From positions 105,231 to 169,230 of the forward strand of contig NZ_JAGGKH010000012.1 in the NCBI RefSeq assembly GCF_017873565.1: DNA of 64,000 nt. Direction: 5' to 3'. Made by a program: the position numbers and the translations under genes. Numbering within the stretch: the first letter of the stretch is position 1; every line of letters starts with the position of its first letter. Shown piece after piece: positions 1 through 7,811 of this stretch. The notes beneath the pieces are model-generated. The model was not told the origin of the DNA, made no database searches, and saw nothing but the letters and a program-made list of their open reading frames with translations. The stretch is from Lederbergia galactosidilytica (GTDB taxonomy: Bacteria > Bacillota > Bacilli > Bacillales > Bacillaceae_C).

Positions 1-53
1 AGCAAAATTTCTAGAAGCGATTTAAAGCCGCTGTTTGGGTTATTCTTAGTCAT
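1..53 (-). CDS. Start of an unidentified gene, truncated by window edge (possibly a chromate transporter)
   Basis: Only the first 17 or so codons are present, beginning MTKNNPNSGFKSLLEIL on the minus strand. The ATG at 53 follows an AAGGAG with a 6-base gap, and the gene begins just after the PadR stop codon, so the two are almost certainly one operon. PadR genes directly followed by chromate transporter (ChrA) genes are common in Bacillaceae, and ChrA proteins often begin with a short polar stretch and then a LLEI-type first helix. That makes ChrA a reasonable guess, but 17 residues cannot identify a family. Confidence 0.4.
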   Translation of the reverse strand, partial: MTKNNPNSGFKSLLEIL

Positions 54-69
54 CATTAACTCCTTTTTA

Positions 70-378
70 TCACTCTTTAATTTCCTTAAAAAGTTCATAT
101 GCTTTTTCTCGAGCCTCACTAAGGATGAGATTTCCCCTTTCCGTGGTCGTGTAATATTTTCTGATTTTCCCGTCCACATTTCTATCCTCTCTTATAAGAA
201 GACCATCAGATTCCATCGAATGGAGGATAGGATAAAGTGTACCAGCACTGATCCTATAGCCATGTTCTCGAAGTTCTTCTAACATCCACGCTCCGAATAT
301 GGGATGCTCTTTTGCATGATGCAAAATGTGGATATGAATAAAACCAAGAAAAAGTTTCCGCAATACTTTATCTTCCAA
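70..378 (-). CDS. PadR-family transcriptional regulator
   Basis: This small winged-helix repressor has about 102 residues, typical of the short PadR class. The N-terminal half carries the PadR signature: a run of histidines in helix 1, then GAWMLEELREHGYRISAGTLYPILHSMESDGLL, of which ISAGTLYPIL is the diagnostic core, followed by a wing (REDRNVDGKIRKYYTTTERG). I chose the TTG at 378 because AAGGAG lies 8 bases upstream; a TTG at 414 would give 12 more residues but lacks a site. PadR proteins repress their own gene and a neighbour, often an exporter, and respond to a small ligand. The next gene downstream is probably that target, and an inverted repeat upstream could be the operator. The ligand is unknown. 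Confidence 0.88.
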   Translation of the reverse strand: MEDKVLRKLFLGFIHIHILHHAKEHPIFGAWMLEELREHGYRISAGTLYPILHSMESDGLLIREDRNVDGKIRKYYTTTERGNLILSEAREKAYELFKEIKE

Positions 379-413
379 ACTAGCCTCTCCTTGCCTATTA
401 ATATCGGTCTTCA

Positions 414-430
414 ATATCGCATTTCGATAT
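414..430. promoter_or_regulatory. Inverted repeat upstream of padR, candidate operator
   Basis: ATATCG and CGATAT are separated by 5 bases, and a further ATAT half-site follows at about 438-441. It sits 36 bases upstream of the chosen PadR start codon, where autorepression would be expected. PadR operators are short AT-rich dyads, so this fits, but binding is inferred. Confidence 0.45.
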
Positions 431-682
431 CACGAGTATATGTTACGCTTTGCTTATTTTCAATATAGAATGAGATCATTTACATAACCTTTACAGAGTC
501 TTTACATTTAACCGTTATCGGCATTTAGATTAGTGAATGTCCCCTTCTTAACACCCTTTTGGAGAGGGAGACTCCTTTCGGAATGAAGTTAAACTAAAAC
601 CTTTGCAATGAAAAATCCCTTAATTTAAGCACCATTTAACTCATAAGTAGTATTCTGCAATGTCAAAATCCTCTTAAATAAA

Positions 683-732
683 AAAGCTCAAACTAGGCAA
701 GCACGAAGTCGAACTTGCCTAGTTTGAGCTTT
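683..732 (-). terminator. Rho-independent terminator of the MFS gene
   Basis: A perfect 19-bp stem (683-701 with 714-732) is followed on the minus strand by a T-rich stretch. It begins immediately after the MFS stop codon. Confidence 0.85.
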
Positions 733-733
733 A

Positions 734-1924
734 TCATTTTCTGTTCCAGTTTAACATGCAACTTGATTTGTTTTTTGTACAAGACAGATAATTTCTAAGT
801 AAAATGAATACAACACTTAGTAGTAATGAGATAAATCCTACCAATACCACATATGGCGTCCCTAATTTTGCAATAAATATTCCACCGATAGCAGCACCAA
901 ACATGGTTCCTAAGTTAGCGGATGTTAAAAATAAACCATTAGCAAAAATAGGTGCTTCAGGAGCTGAAGACATAATCCAATATTGATTGATATTTGCTCC
1001 GATACCAGCCAATATCCCCCAAATTAAAGTAATAATTGCCATCGGAAATGTAAGCTGACCAAATAGGTATAATATGGTGTAAATCACACCCAATGCAAAG
1101 GGGAAAATCACTACAGTTTTAAGCGCATTTTTAGTCAGTAACTTCCCTGCCGCAATGTTTCCAATAATATTGGCCCCACCATAAATAAATAAGAATAAAC
1201 TAGTGGCATTTGGGGACATATTTGTCACTGTCTTTAAATATTCAGCTAGATAACTATACACTCCGAATACTGCCGAATTTAATAAAATTACAGCGACAAT
1301 CGAAAGCCATGGAATTAGTTTTTTTAATACAGATAATTGTGTCCCATAAGAAATTCTTTCCTTCACAGGCATAGATGGAACAAAAACTACTGTGGCAAAA
1401 AAGACGAGAACATTGACAATCGCAAAAAAGGCCATTGCCATTTCAAATGAAACAGCACTATCTAGAAAACTTACAATGGGTACCCCTATCACCATTCCCG
1501 CGGATACCCCTATCAAGACCTTCGCAACAGCTTTTGGTGCTTCTTCCTCACTAACAGAGTCCGCAGCGACGGTAAAAGCTAATGAACAATAAATTGGATG
1601 AAAAAAAGCTGGCACCACCCGAGCAATTAAAGCAATGATAAAGTTCGTCGTTAAGAGGGAAACCATATTCCCTATCACAAAAATTCCGAGAACGAGTAAC
1701 ATCATCTTTTTGCGATCAACCCCTGAGAATAAGAGTGGCATCGTTGGCCCTGATACTGCAACAGCTAGGGCAAAGAGACTTACAAGTAATCCCGCTTTTG
1801 AAACACTGACTTGAAAGTGATCCGCAATCGAAGGTAAAATGCCAATCACTCCCATTTCAGTATTAATAATTCCGAAAACCCCTATTGTAACGATAAATAC
1901 GAGCAATTGGTCTCGTTTAGTCAA
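734..1924 (-). CDS. MFS transporter, DHA1 / AraJ-like efflux family
   Basis: This is a 396-residue integral membrane protein with about 12 hydrophobic segments, the normal length for the drug:H+ antiporter-1 group. The first helix ends in NTEMGVIGILPSIADHF, a conserved feature of the AraJ/YdhP/PbuE branch. The loop after helix 2, FSGVDRKKMMLLVLGIFVIGN, is the family motif-A region, although the expected G-x-x-x-D-R-x-G-R-R/K is altered at its start. Such proteins export sugars, purines or drugs by proton antiport. It probably follows the SDR gene upstream on the same strand, and the divergent LysR regulator may control both. The substrate cannot be read from the sequence. The C-terminal tail is lysine/asparagine-rich and cytosolic. 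Confidence 0.85.
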   Translation of the reverse strand: MTKRDQLLVFIVTIGVFGIINTEMGVIGILPSIADHFQVSVSKAGLLVSLFALAVAVSGPTMPLLFSGVDRKKMMLLVLGIFVIGNMVSLLTTNFIIALIARVVPAFFHPIYCSLAFTVAADSVSEEEAPKAVAKVLIGVSAGMVIGVPIVSFLDSAVSFEMAMAFFAIVNVLVFFATVVFVPSMPVKERISYGTQLSVLKKLIPWLSIVAVILLNSAVFGVYSYLAEYLKTVTNMSPNATSLFLFIYGGANIIGNIAAGKLLTKNALKTVVIFPFALGVIYTILYLFGQLTFPMAIITLIWGILAGIGANINQYWIMSSAPEAPIFANGLFLTSANLGTMFGAAIGGIFIAKLGTPYVVLVGFISLLLSVVFILLRNYLSCTKNKSSCMLNWNRK

Positions 1925-2169
1925 AAATATTCCTCCTAAAAATAACCTTTAACCGTATGCTCATGCGTGCAAAAAGGAGGACAGGTGAAACTCCAATCAG
2001 AGGAGGTCCCTTCCTCCCCCACTAATTGTTAATTGAATGAATCGAACTTTTGCGGCTGTCGATTGCCTACTTATTTTTGCACATTCTTTTAACGAATCTG
2101 CCAGTTCGGGTGGACTTTAAATTCTTGTGGTTAACAGTCTCAAGCTCGCACCAACTAACCACCCTATAA

Positions 2170-2904
2170 TTAGAACCCCTTTTTCGTTGGTAGAATAACA
2201 ATTTCACTTACAGTAACGGTTTCAGGTGTACTAATGGCATACACTACGGCATCAGCAACATCACTTGATTTTAAACCAATTCTTCGTTGCAAATCCTCTG
2301 TCCATTCGCGCCTTTCTGGATCTTGAATCGTTAGATGAAGTTCAGTGTCAACTGTTCCTGGGGAGATAAGGATGCTGCGAATATTATTTTCTCGCTCCTC
2401 TTGGCGTAAGCCTTCCATGATCGCACGAACTGCAAACTTAGTCCCACAATATACAGCACCTCCTGGAAATACAACATGCCCAGCTTCAGAATCCGTTGTC
2501 ACAATCTGACCAGATTGTTGTTTTTTCATAATCGGTAAGACCGCAGCAATTCCATTTAGAACGCCCATAATATTAATATCTAGCATTTGTTGCCATTCAT
2601 CAAAACGTTTTTCTGCAAGGGGACTTTGGGGCATGATTCCCGCATTATTAAAGAGGACATCCACACGTCCATATTTTTCAACAGCAACATCCACAACAGC
2701 TTGAACATCAGCTTTGTTTGTTACATCGGCCACAACATAGGATAAATCAGCATCAGGCAATGATTCCACAAGAGCTTTCAAGCGCTCTTCACGGCGTGCT
2801 GCAATGACTAACTTTGCCCCTGCGTGGGCCAGTTTCTTCGTTGTTGCTTCACCAATTCCACTTGAAGCTCCCATAATAATGACCACTTTATTTTGATTAG
2901 ACAT
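2170..2904 (-). CDS. SDR-family NAD(P)-dependent oxidoreductase
   Basis: This is a classical short-chain dehydrogenase of about 244 residues. It has the N-terminal cofactor motif GASSGIGEA, the NNAG motif (FNNAGIMPQSPL), a catalytic region with serine in TTDSEAGH, and YCGTKFAV supplying the Tyr-x-x-x-Lys pair. An arginine at the end of beta-2 (AARREERL) favours NADP(H). I chose the ATG at 2904 because AAAGGA lies 10 or so bases upstream; the longer reading frame back to 2937 has no site. The YdfG/YMR226c-like branch reduces small hydroxy or keto compounds. It faces a LysR regulator across a 240-bp intergenic region with a LysR-type dyad. The substrate is unknown. Confidence 0.88.
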   Translation of the reverse strand: MSNQNKVVIIMGASSGIGEATTKKLAHAGAKLVIAARREERLKALVESLPDADLSYVVADVTNKADVQAVVDVAVEKYGRVDVLFNNAGIMPQSPLAEKRFDEWQQMLDINIMGVLNGIAAVLPIMKKQQSGQIVTTDSEAGHVVFPGGAVYCGTKFAVRAIMEGLRQEERENNIRSILISPGTVDTELHLTIQDPERREWTEDLQRRIGLKSSDVADAVVYAISTPETVTVSEIVILPTKKGF

Positions 2905-3084
2905 ATTACACAACATCCTTTCAACTATGATTCTCACTATAGAACTTCGTGATCTTTCTCGGTGCCTACTCTCCTAATAACAAAAAGTTGACTCAGATTT
3001 TCAAGGATTTTTTGCTAACCTGTTTCTTTCTTTATTCTAACGCGTTTTGATTATATAGCTAATACTTATATATTATAGTAAGAT

Positions 3085-3099
3085 ATGCCTAATAGGCAT
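3085..3099. promoter_or_regulatory. LysR-type T-N11-A dyad between SDR and LysR genes
   Basis: ATGCCTAATAGGCAT is a 15-bp palindrome containing the T-N11-A core that defines LysR boxes. It lies 44 bases upstream of the LysR start, in the divergent intergenic region where such regulators normally bind to control themselves and the opposite gene. Confidence 0.6.
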
Positions 3100-3142
3100 T
3101 TATAAAATCACTATACTGAAAGAGTAAAGGGGAGTAATTAGG

Positions 3143-4048
3143 ATGGAATTAAGAGTTTTACGATACTTTCTTACGGTTGCACGCGAAGGAAGCATTACAG
3201 CAGCCGCTGATTTTTTACACGTGACACAGCCAACTTTGTCAAGGCAATTAAAAGACCTTGAACTAGAATTAGGGAAGAAGCTTTTTACTCGTAGTCGCCA
3301 TCGGGTCATTCTTACAGACGAAGGGATACTCCTCCGAAAGCGCGCAGAAGAAATTATAGGAATGGTCGAAAAATTAGAGGACGAATTTCAGGCAATGGAA
3401 GAAACGATCAATGGAGATATTTACATAGGCAGTGGGGAAACTGACGCGATGAAACAAATTGCCCGGGTGGCAAAAGATTTACAGTCCAATTATCCCAATA
3501 TTCGCTACCACCTCTACAGCGGAAACGAGGATGATGTAACAGAACGACTTGATAAAGGATTACTTGATTTTGGGATTTTAATTCAACCAGCTGATTTATC
3601 TAAATATAATTATATCGAGATCCCTGCCAAAGATGTTTGGGGTGTTGTGATGAGAAAAGACAGTCCACTTGCTTCCAGAGACACTATTCAAGCAATCGAT
3701 TTATTAAATATTCCACTAATCTGTTCACGACAGCCTTTGAAAACCTATTCCAAAAATGAATTTGCGGATTGGTTTGGAGAAGACTTTGATAAATTAAACG
3801 TTGTAACGACCTATAATCTTGCCTATAATGCTGCCATTATGGTGGAAGAAGGGATCGGTTATGCCATTGCCCTTGATAAAATAGTAAATACATCAAGTGA
3901 TCGTAATCTCTGCTTTAGACCATTAGAGCCGAGACTTGAATCTGGCTTGAATTTTGTGTGGAAAAAGCATCAAGTTTTTTCCAAGGCAGCTGAAATGTTT
4001 TTAAAAGAAATTCAGGAGCAGCTTCCAAATTCCTTATCAAATGGATAA
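3143..4048 (+). CDS. LysR-family transcriptional regulator
   Basis: At 301 residues this is a full-length LysR protein. The N-terminal helix-turn-helix is textbook (MELRVLRYFLTVAREGSITAAADFLHVTQPTLSRQLKDLE, with AAADFLHVTQPTLSRQ as its core), then a linker helix and a periplasmic-binding-like effector domain from about residue 90. GGAG precedes the ATG by 8 bases. LysR regulators usually activate a divergently transcribed gene in response to a ligand; here that gene is the SDR, perhaps with the MFS exporter beyond it. The ligand is not predictable from sequence. Confidence 0.92.
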   Translation: MELRVLRYFLTVAREGSITAAADFLHVTQPTLSRQLKDLELELGKKLFTRSRHRVILTDEGILLRKRAEEIIGMVEKLEDEFQAMEETINGDIYIGSGETDAMKQIARVAKDLQSNYPNIRYHLYSGNEDDVTERLDKGLLDFGILIQPADLSKYNYIEIPAKDVWGVVMRKDSPLASRDTIQAIDLLNIPLICSRQPLKTYSKNEFADWFGEDFDKLNVVTTYNLAYNAAIMVEEGIGYAIALDKIVNTSSDRNLCFRPLEPRLESGLNFVWKKHQVFSKAAEMFLKEIQEQLPNSLSNG

Positions 4049-4175
4049 GAGAATCTCAAGTGAGCTAGAAAGGATATTATAGGATTGAATTAGTTGGAAT
4101 TTCTCCTCATAAGCGGATTGTTGCTAGGCTTTTAGAGTTAAGATTATATGCGCTATGAATAACTGTCATTACTCT

Positions 4176-4200
4176 CCCCTCTCTAATTGTAGGAGAGGGG
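4176..4200 (+). terminator. Stem-loop downstream of the LysR gene
   Basis: CCCCTCTC and GAGAGGGG form an 8-bp GC-rich stem with a 9-base loop, about 130 bases beyond the LysR stop. There is no run of T after it, so it is a weak terminator at best. Confidence 0.4.
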
Positions 4201-4376
4201 TAAAATGAATCTATCAGATATATGGGGAATTGGATAATACCTCACCTCCCCATCAAGTAAAACCACCGAAAGCCAACTGACTTTTCCTTGGCTCTTTACT
4301 CAAAATCGGGAAATATCCTTCCCCCCTCCCCTATAGCTACTATCCATTTCCTTTCCAATGAACAGTAACCTATTTT

Positions 4377-4606
4377 TTACATTGTTTTAGAGGAAGGGGA
4401 TCCAGCGCTCATTTGGGAATCCCTTTTGCTCTTCAGCAACCGGTGGACGAAAAGTGAGAACAATAATAAGGAACAGACGACTGACACTGCACTAACGATG
4501 AATAAAACTTGGAAATTCCAAAACTGAGATACCCATTCTAGAAGCATAGCACCAAGTCCGATACTACTTGCATTCCTATTCCTATGGAGAACGAATCCAC
4601 ATATAG
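4377..4606 (-). pseudogene. Decayed C-terminal fragment of an MFS transporter
   Basis: On the minus strand, 4377-4580 reads through two hydrophobic helices, ASSIGLGAMLLEWVSQFW and then NFQVLFIVSAVSVV, ending with a basic tail and a stop. This is the shape of helices 11-12 of an MFS protein. Just upstream a different frame gives YVDSFSIGIGMQ, which joins naturally to ASSIGLGAML if one base is inserted or lost at about 4575. No start and no earlier helices remain. The rest of the gap between the LysR gene and dgoD (4049-4878) shows only the stem-loop at 4176. Confidence 0.6.
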
Positions 4607-4878
4607 AATTAGAAAAAACAAATGAACAGAGCTTGGGATAAGAATGTATTTACCAAAAAAACCTTTCTCATATCCCGATTAATGAACTATTATGTTTGTT
4701 CCATACGTGTCTCCCCAAAAATTATTTACCTAACTTTTGGGGAGCATCTCAGACCTTTGGCAGAAGTCTGAATATATTTCCTTCGCTAAAGTCATGCATT
4801 ATTCGTTATCAGAGTTTACCATATTAAATGTTCGAGTCTCTTGCAAAATAATAGATTTACGCCACTTCTCTAAAATCT

Positions 4879-6027
4879 TCACCACTCTGCAATCGTTCCG
4901 TCTTTATGTCTCCATACTGGATTTCTCCATTTATGACCGATTTTTTCCTTTTGTTTAACATAGTCTTCATTTATTTTAATCCCAAGGCCAGGTTCTGACA
5001 GGTTTGCAACAGATCCGGCCTTATATTCGAACACAGATGAATCTTCAAGATAGTCCAATAAGTCACTTTCCTCATTATAATGAATGCCTAAGCTTTGTTC
5101 TTGAATGAACACATTATGTGCTGTGGCATCTACTTGTAAACATGCTGCCAATGCAATCGGTCCAAGTGGGCAATGTGGAGCAACAGCCACATCATATGCC
5201 TCTGCCATGGCGAAGATTTTTTTACATTCGGTGATCCCACCCGCATGTGACAAATCCGGCTGAATAATATCCACATAACCATCTGATAATAACTTTTTAA
5301 AATCCCATCTTGAAAACATTCTCTCCCCTGTTGCTATCGGGATTGTGGTAGCATGAGCTATTTCACGAAGGGCTTCATTATTTTCAGGTAACACAGGCTC
5401 TTCCAAGAACATTGGGCGATACGGCTCCAGTTCCTTCGCTAAGTATTTAGCCATTGGTTTGTGGACACGCCCGTGAAAATCAATCCCTATTCCAAAGTCA
5501 TCGCCGACTGCCTCTCTTACCTTTGCCACCCTTTCAATCACTTCATCCATTTTTTTAAATGAATCAATGTATTGTAGTTCTTCCGTGGCATTCATTTTAA
5601 CCGCTGTAAACCCAGCCTCTGCTTTTTCTTTAGCTCCTATTGCTACATCCACAGGACGGTCGCCACCTATCCAGGAATATACCCGCACACTATCTCTACA
5701 TGCTCCGCCTAACAACTCATAGATGGGTGTTTGATAATACTTTCCTTTTATATCCCATAACGCTTGGTCAATGCCTGCAATCGCACTCATCAGAATAGGT
5801 CCGCCACGATAAAAGCCGGCTCTATACATCACTTGCCAATGATCCTCTATCCGCATTGGATCTTTGCCAATCAAATAATCACTTAGCTCCTCAACAGCCG
5901 CTTTGACCGTATGTGCTCTTCCTTCAACAACTGGTTCTCCCCAGCCAACAAGACCATTATCCGTCTCGATCTTTAAAAATAACCATCGAGGAGGAACAAT
6001 AAAACATTCCATATTTATTATTTTCAC
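4879..6027 (-). CDS. dgoD: D-galactonate dehydratase
   Basis: This mandelate racemase/enolase superfamily enzyme dehydrates D-galactonate to 2-keto-3-deoxygalactonate. Similarity to the Escherichia coli DgoD I remember runs end to end, including [20 protein letters not shown] near the start, [20 protein letters not shown], the acid-base pair in DFHGRV, metal ligands in FLEEPV and [22 protein letters not shown], the catalytic histidine in [13 protein letters not shown], and a C-terminus ending in IAEW. The length (382 residues) also matches. I chose the GTG at 6027 because GAGGAG sits 9 bases upstream; an ATG three codons earlier abuts the site. It is the last gene of the sugar-acid operon, 115 bp after the aldolase gene. 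Confidence 0.93.
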   Translation of the reverse strand: MKIINMECFIVPPRWLFLKIETDNGLVGWGEPVVEGRAHTVKAAVEELSDYLIGKDPMRIEDHWQVMYRAGFYRGGPILMSAIAGIDQALWDIKGKYYQTPIYELLGGACRDSVRVYSWIGGDRPVDVAIGAKEKAEAGFTAVKMNATEELQYIDSFKKMDEVIERVAKVREAVGDDFGIGIDFHGRVHKPMAKYLAKELEPYRPMFLEEPVLPENNEALREIAHATTIPIATGERMFSRWDFKKLLSDGYVDIIQPDLSHAGGITECKKIFAMAEAYDVAVAPHCPLGPIALAACLQVDATAHNVFIQEQSLGIHYNEESDLLDYLEDSSVFEYKAGSVANLSEPGLGIKINEDYVKQKEKIGHKWRNPVWRHKDGTIAEW

Positions 6028-6141
6028 TGTCTCCATCTCCTCTTCTTATTTTTTCGATAAAGTGAATTAACAACTTTTTCTCCTCGAATTCCTGAAGTAA
6101 GAATCCTACTACCAGTTTAGCTAGATTAATATACTTGATCT

Positions 6142-6777
6142 TTACTGTTCACTCTCCAACGCTTTTACAAATTGTCTTGCTTTTTCAGATATTCGCGCTA
6201 ACGATTCGGCTGTAAAAGGTTCATTAGCGTTTACGAGGGAACCACCAATTCCAAATCCAGCAGCACCTGCTTGTAAAAAGCCTTTGATATTATCAAGATC
6301 CACTCCCCCTGTAGCAAGTAATGGTATGAATGGCAACGGTCCCTGAATCGCTTTGATATAATCCGCTCCTACAAGAGCAGGAAATAACTTAATCATATCT
6401 GCCCCCTGTTCATAGGCAGTCAGTATTTCGGTTGGTGTCAGTGCACCCGGTATGCTGACCACACCATATCTTTTAGTCAGCTTGATTGTTTCAAGATTTA
6501 CGGTAGGTGATAATATGAATTTGGCTCCCGCAGAAATGGCCAGCTGCGCAGACTCCGGATCTAGGACAGTTCCAGCACCAACAAGTATTTCATCTCCAAG
6601 CTCATTGGCCACTCTTTCAATCGCGTATAGGGCCCCTGGTGAATTCAAAGTAACTTCAATGATGCTTATACCGCCTTTTTGTAGTGCTTTCGAAATTTCT
6701 ATTACGTGATCCGCAGGCACATTTCTTAGAATCGCAATCAACTTTTTATCTAAAATCAGCGATTTAACATCCATCAT
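6142..6777 (-). CDS. 2-keto-3-deoxy-6-phospho-gluconate/galactonate aldolase (Eda/DgoA family)
   Basis: This class I aldolase has 211 residues, the normal length. The Schiff-base lysine is in DMIKLFPALVGADYIK, the catalytic glutamate in IIEVTLNSPGA, and the phosphate site in LLATGGVDLDNI; the central ILSPTVNLETIK is also typical. It cleaves a 6-phosphorylated 2-keto-3-deoxy sugar acid to pyruvate and glyceraldehyde 3-phosphate. KDPG and KDPGal aldolases cannot be told apart by eye, but the neighbouring dgoD and kinase genes point to the galactonate route. It lies 24 bases after the kinase gene, so translation is probably coupled. Confidence 0.88.
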   Translation of the reverse strand: MMDVKSLILDKKLIAILRNVPADHVIEISKALQKGGISIIEVTLNSPGALYAIERVANELGDEILVGAGTVLDPESAQLAISAGAKFILSPTVNLETIKLTKRYGVVSIPGALTPTEILTAYEQGADMIKLFPALVGADYIKAIQGPLPFIPLLATGGVDLDNIKGFLQAGAAGFGIGGSLVNANEPFTAESLARISEKARQFVKALESEQ

Positions 6778-6801
6778 GTGAACATTCCCCTTTATCCGGA
6801 T

Positions 6802-7755
6802 TTATCTTGATACATCTTGTCCGTCATTCAATTGAGTAAATTTCTTCAGCTGTTCCCGGTCAGGCAAACCTTCCACATCACCAGAAACCGTTGCAACTAG
6901 TGCTCCCACAGCACATCCTCGTGCCACCGCCTCAGCCATTTCTAATTGATCTAACATTCCAGACAATAAGCCAGCCGCAAAGCCATCGCCTGCTCCAACA
7001 GGGTCTACTACTCTAGATATCTTGTAGGCAGGAGCGAATCCACACTCATCTCGACAAGAATAATAAGCACCTTTTTCTCCGAGTTTCAACACTACGGTAT
7101 CTATCCCCAACCTATGAAATTGTTTAACGATTTCATCTGGAGTACTTTTCCCTACTAAAAACTCTCCTTCCTCTATACCAGGCAGGAGGATATCAGCCTT
7201 TTCAGCAATCGCCAAAATCGTCTTTTTCGCTAGATCGTCATTCCATAATTTCTTTCTAATATTCGGGTCAAATACCACTTTCACCCCATGGAAGTTGGCA
7301 ACCTCAATAGAATGAAAAATCGCTTCTCGGCAAGATTCACTTAAAGCTGGCGTAATCCCAGTCAAATACAAGTATTTTGCGCTTTTAACATATTCTTCAT
7401 TAATGTCACGTCGTTCGATCGTACTGGCTGCAGAATTTTTCCGATAATAATAGATATGAACATCATTTTCATTGATAACTTCCTTGAAAAATATTCCTGT
7501 CGCAATATTTTTCGTTTGTTTCACTTGCGAAATGTCTACTCCTTCTCCACGAACAAACTTGAGAATGGAGGCTCCAAATTCATCTTCTCCCACACGGCTA
7601 ATCCAGCCTACTTGATGATTAAGTTTTGCTAGACCTATCAATGTATTCGTTTCTGCTCCAGCGATTCTACTTGTGAATCTATTCGTATATCTCATCCGCC
7701 CAAAAGTATCTGGCATAAATGATACCATCGTCTCTCCAATGCCAACAACGTCCAT
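6802..7755 (-). CDS. 2-keto-3-deoxy-gluconate/galactonate kinase (PfkB family)
   Basis: This ribokinase-type sugar kinase of about 317 residues opens with VVGIGETMVSFMPDTFG and has the substrate motif RIAGAETNTLIGLAKL and the C-terminal signature DPVGAGDGFAAGLLSG at about residue 250, whose aspartate is the catalytic base. The early TYPE of motif (GETM, then a substrate-contacting YYYRKNSAAS region) is that of KdgK. I chose the ATG at 7755 because GGAGGTGGGGAG directly precedes it. It phosphorylates the product of dehydratase DgoD before the aldolase cleaves it. KDG versus KDGal specificity is inferred from dgoD in the same operon. Confidence 0.87.
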   Translation of the reverse strand: MDVVGIGETMVSFMPDTFGRMRYTNRFTSRIAGAETNTLIGLAKLNHQVGWISRVGEDEFGASILKFVRGEGVDISQVKQTKNIATGIFFKEVINENDVHIYYYRKNSAASTIERRDINEEYVKSAKYLYLTGITPALSESCREAIFHSIEVANFHGVKVVFDPNIRKKLWNDDLAKKTILAIAEKADILLPGIEEGEFLVGKSTPDEIVKQFHRLGIDTVVLKLGEKGAYYSCRDECGFAPAYKISRVVDPVGAGDGFAAGLLSGMLDQLEMAEAVARGCAVGALVATVSGDVEGLPDREQLKKFTQLNDGQDVSR

Positions 7756-7811
7756 CTCCCCACCTCCATTTACACGTACTGCCACATAGTAAATTTACTC
7801 TCTTCGCTATT

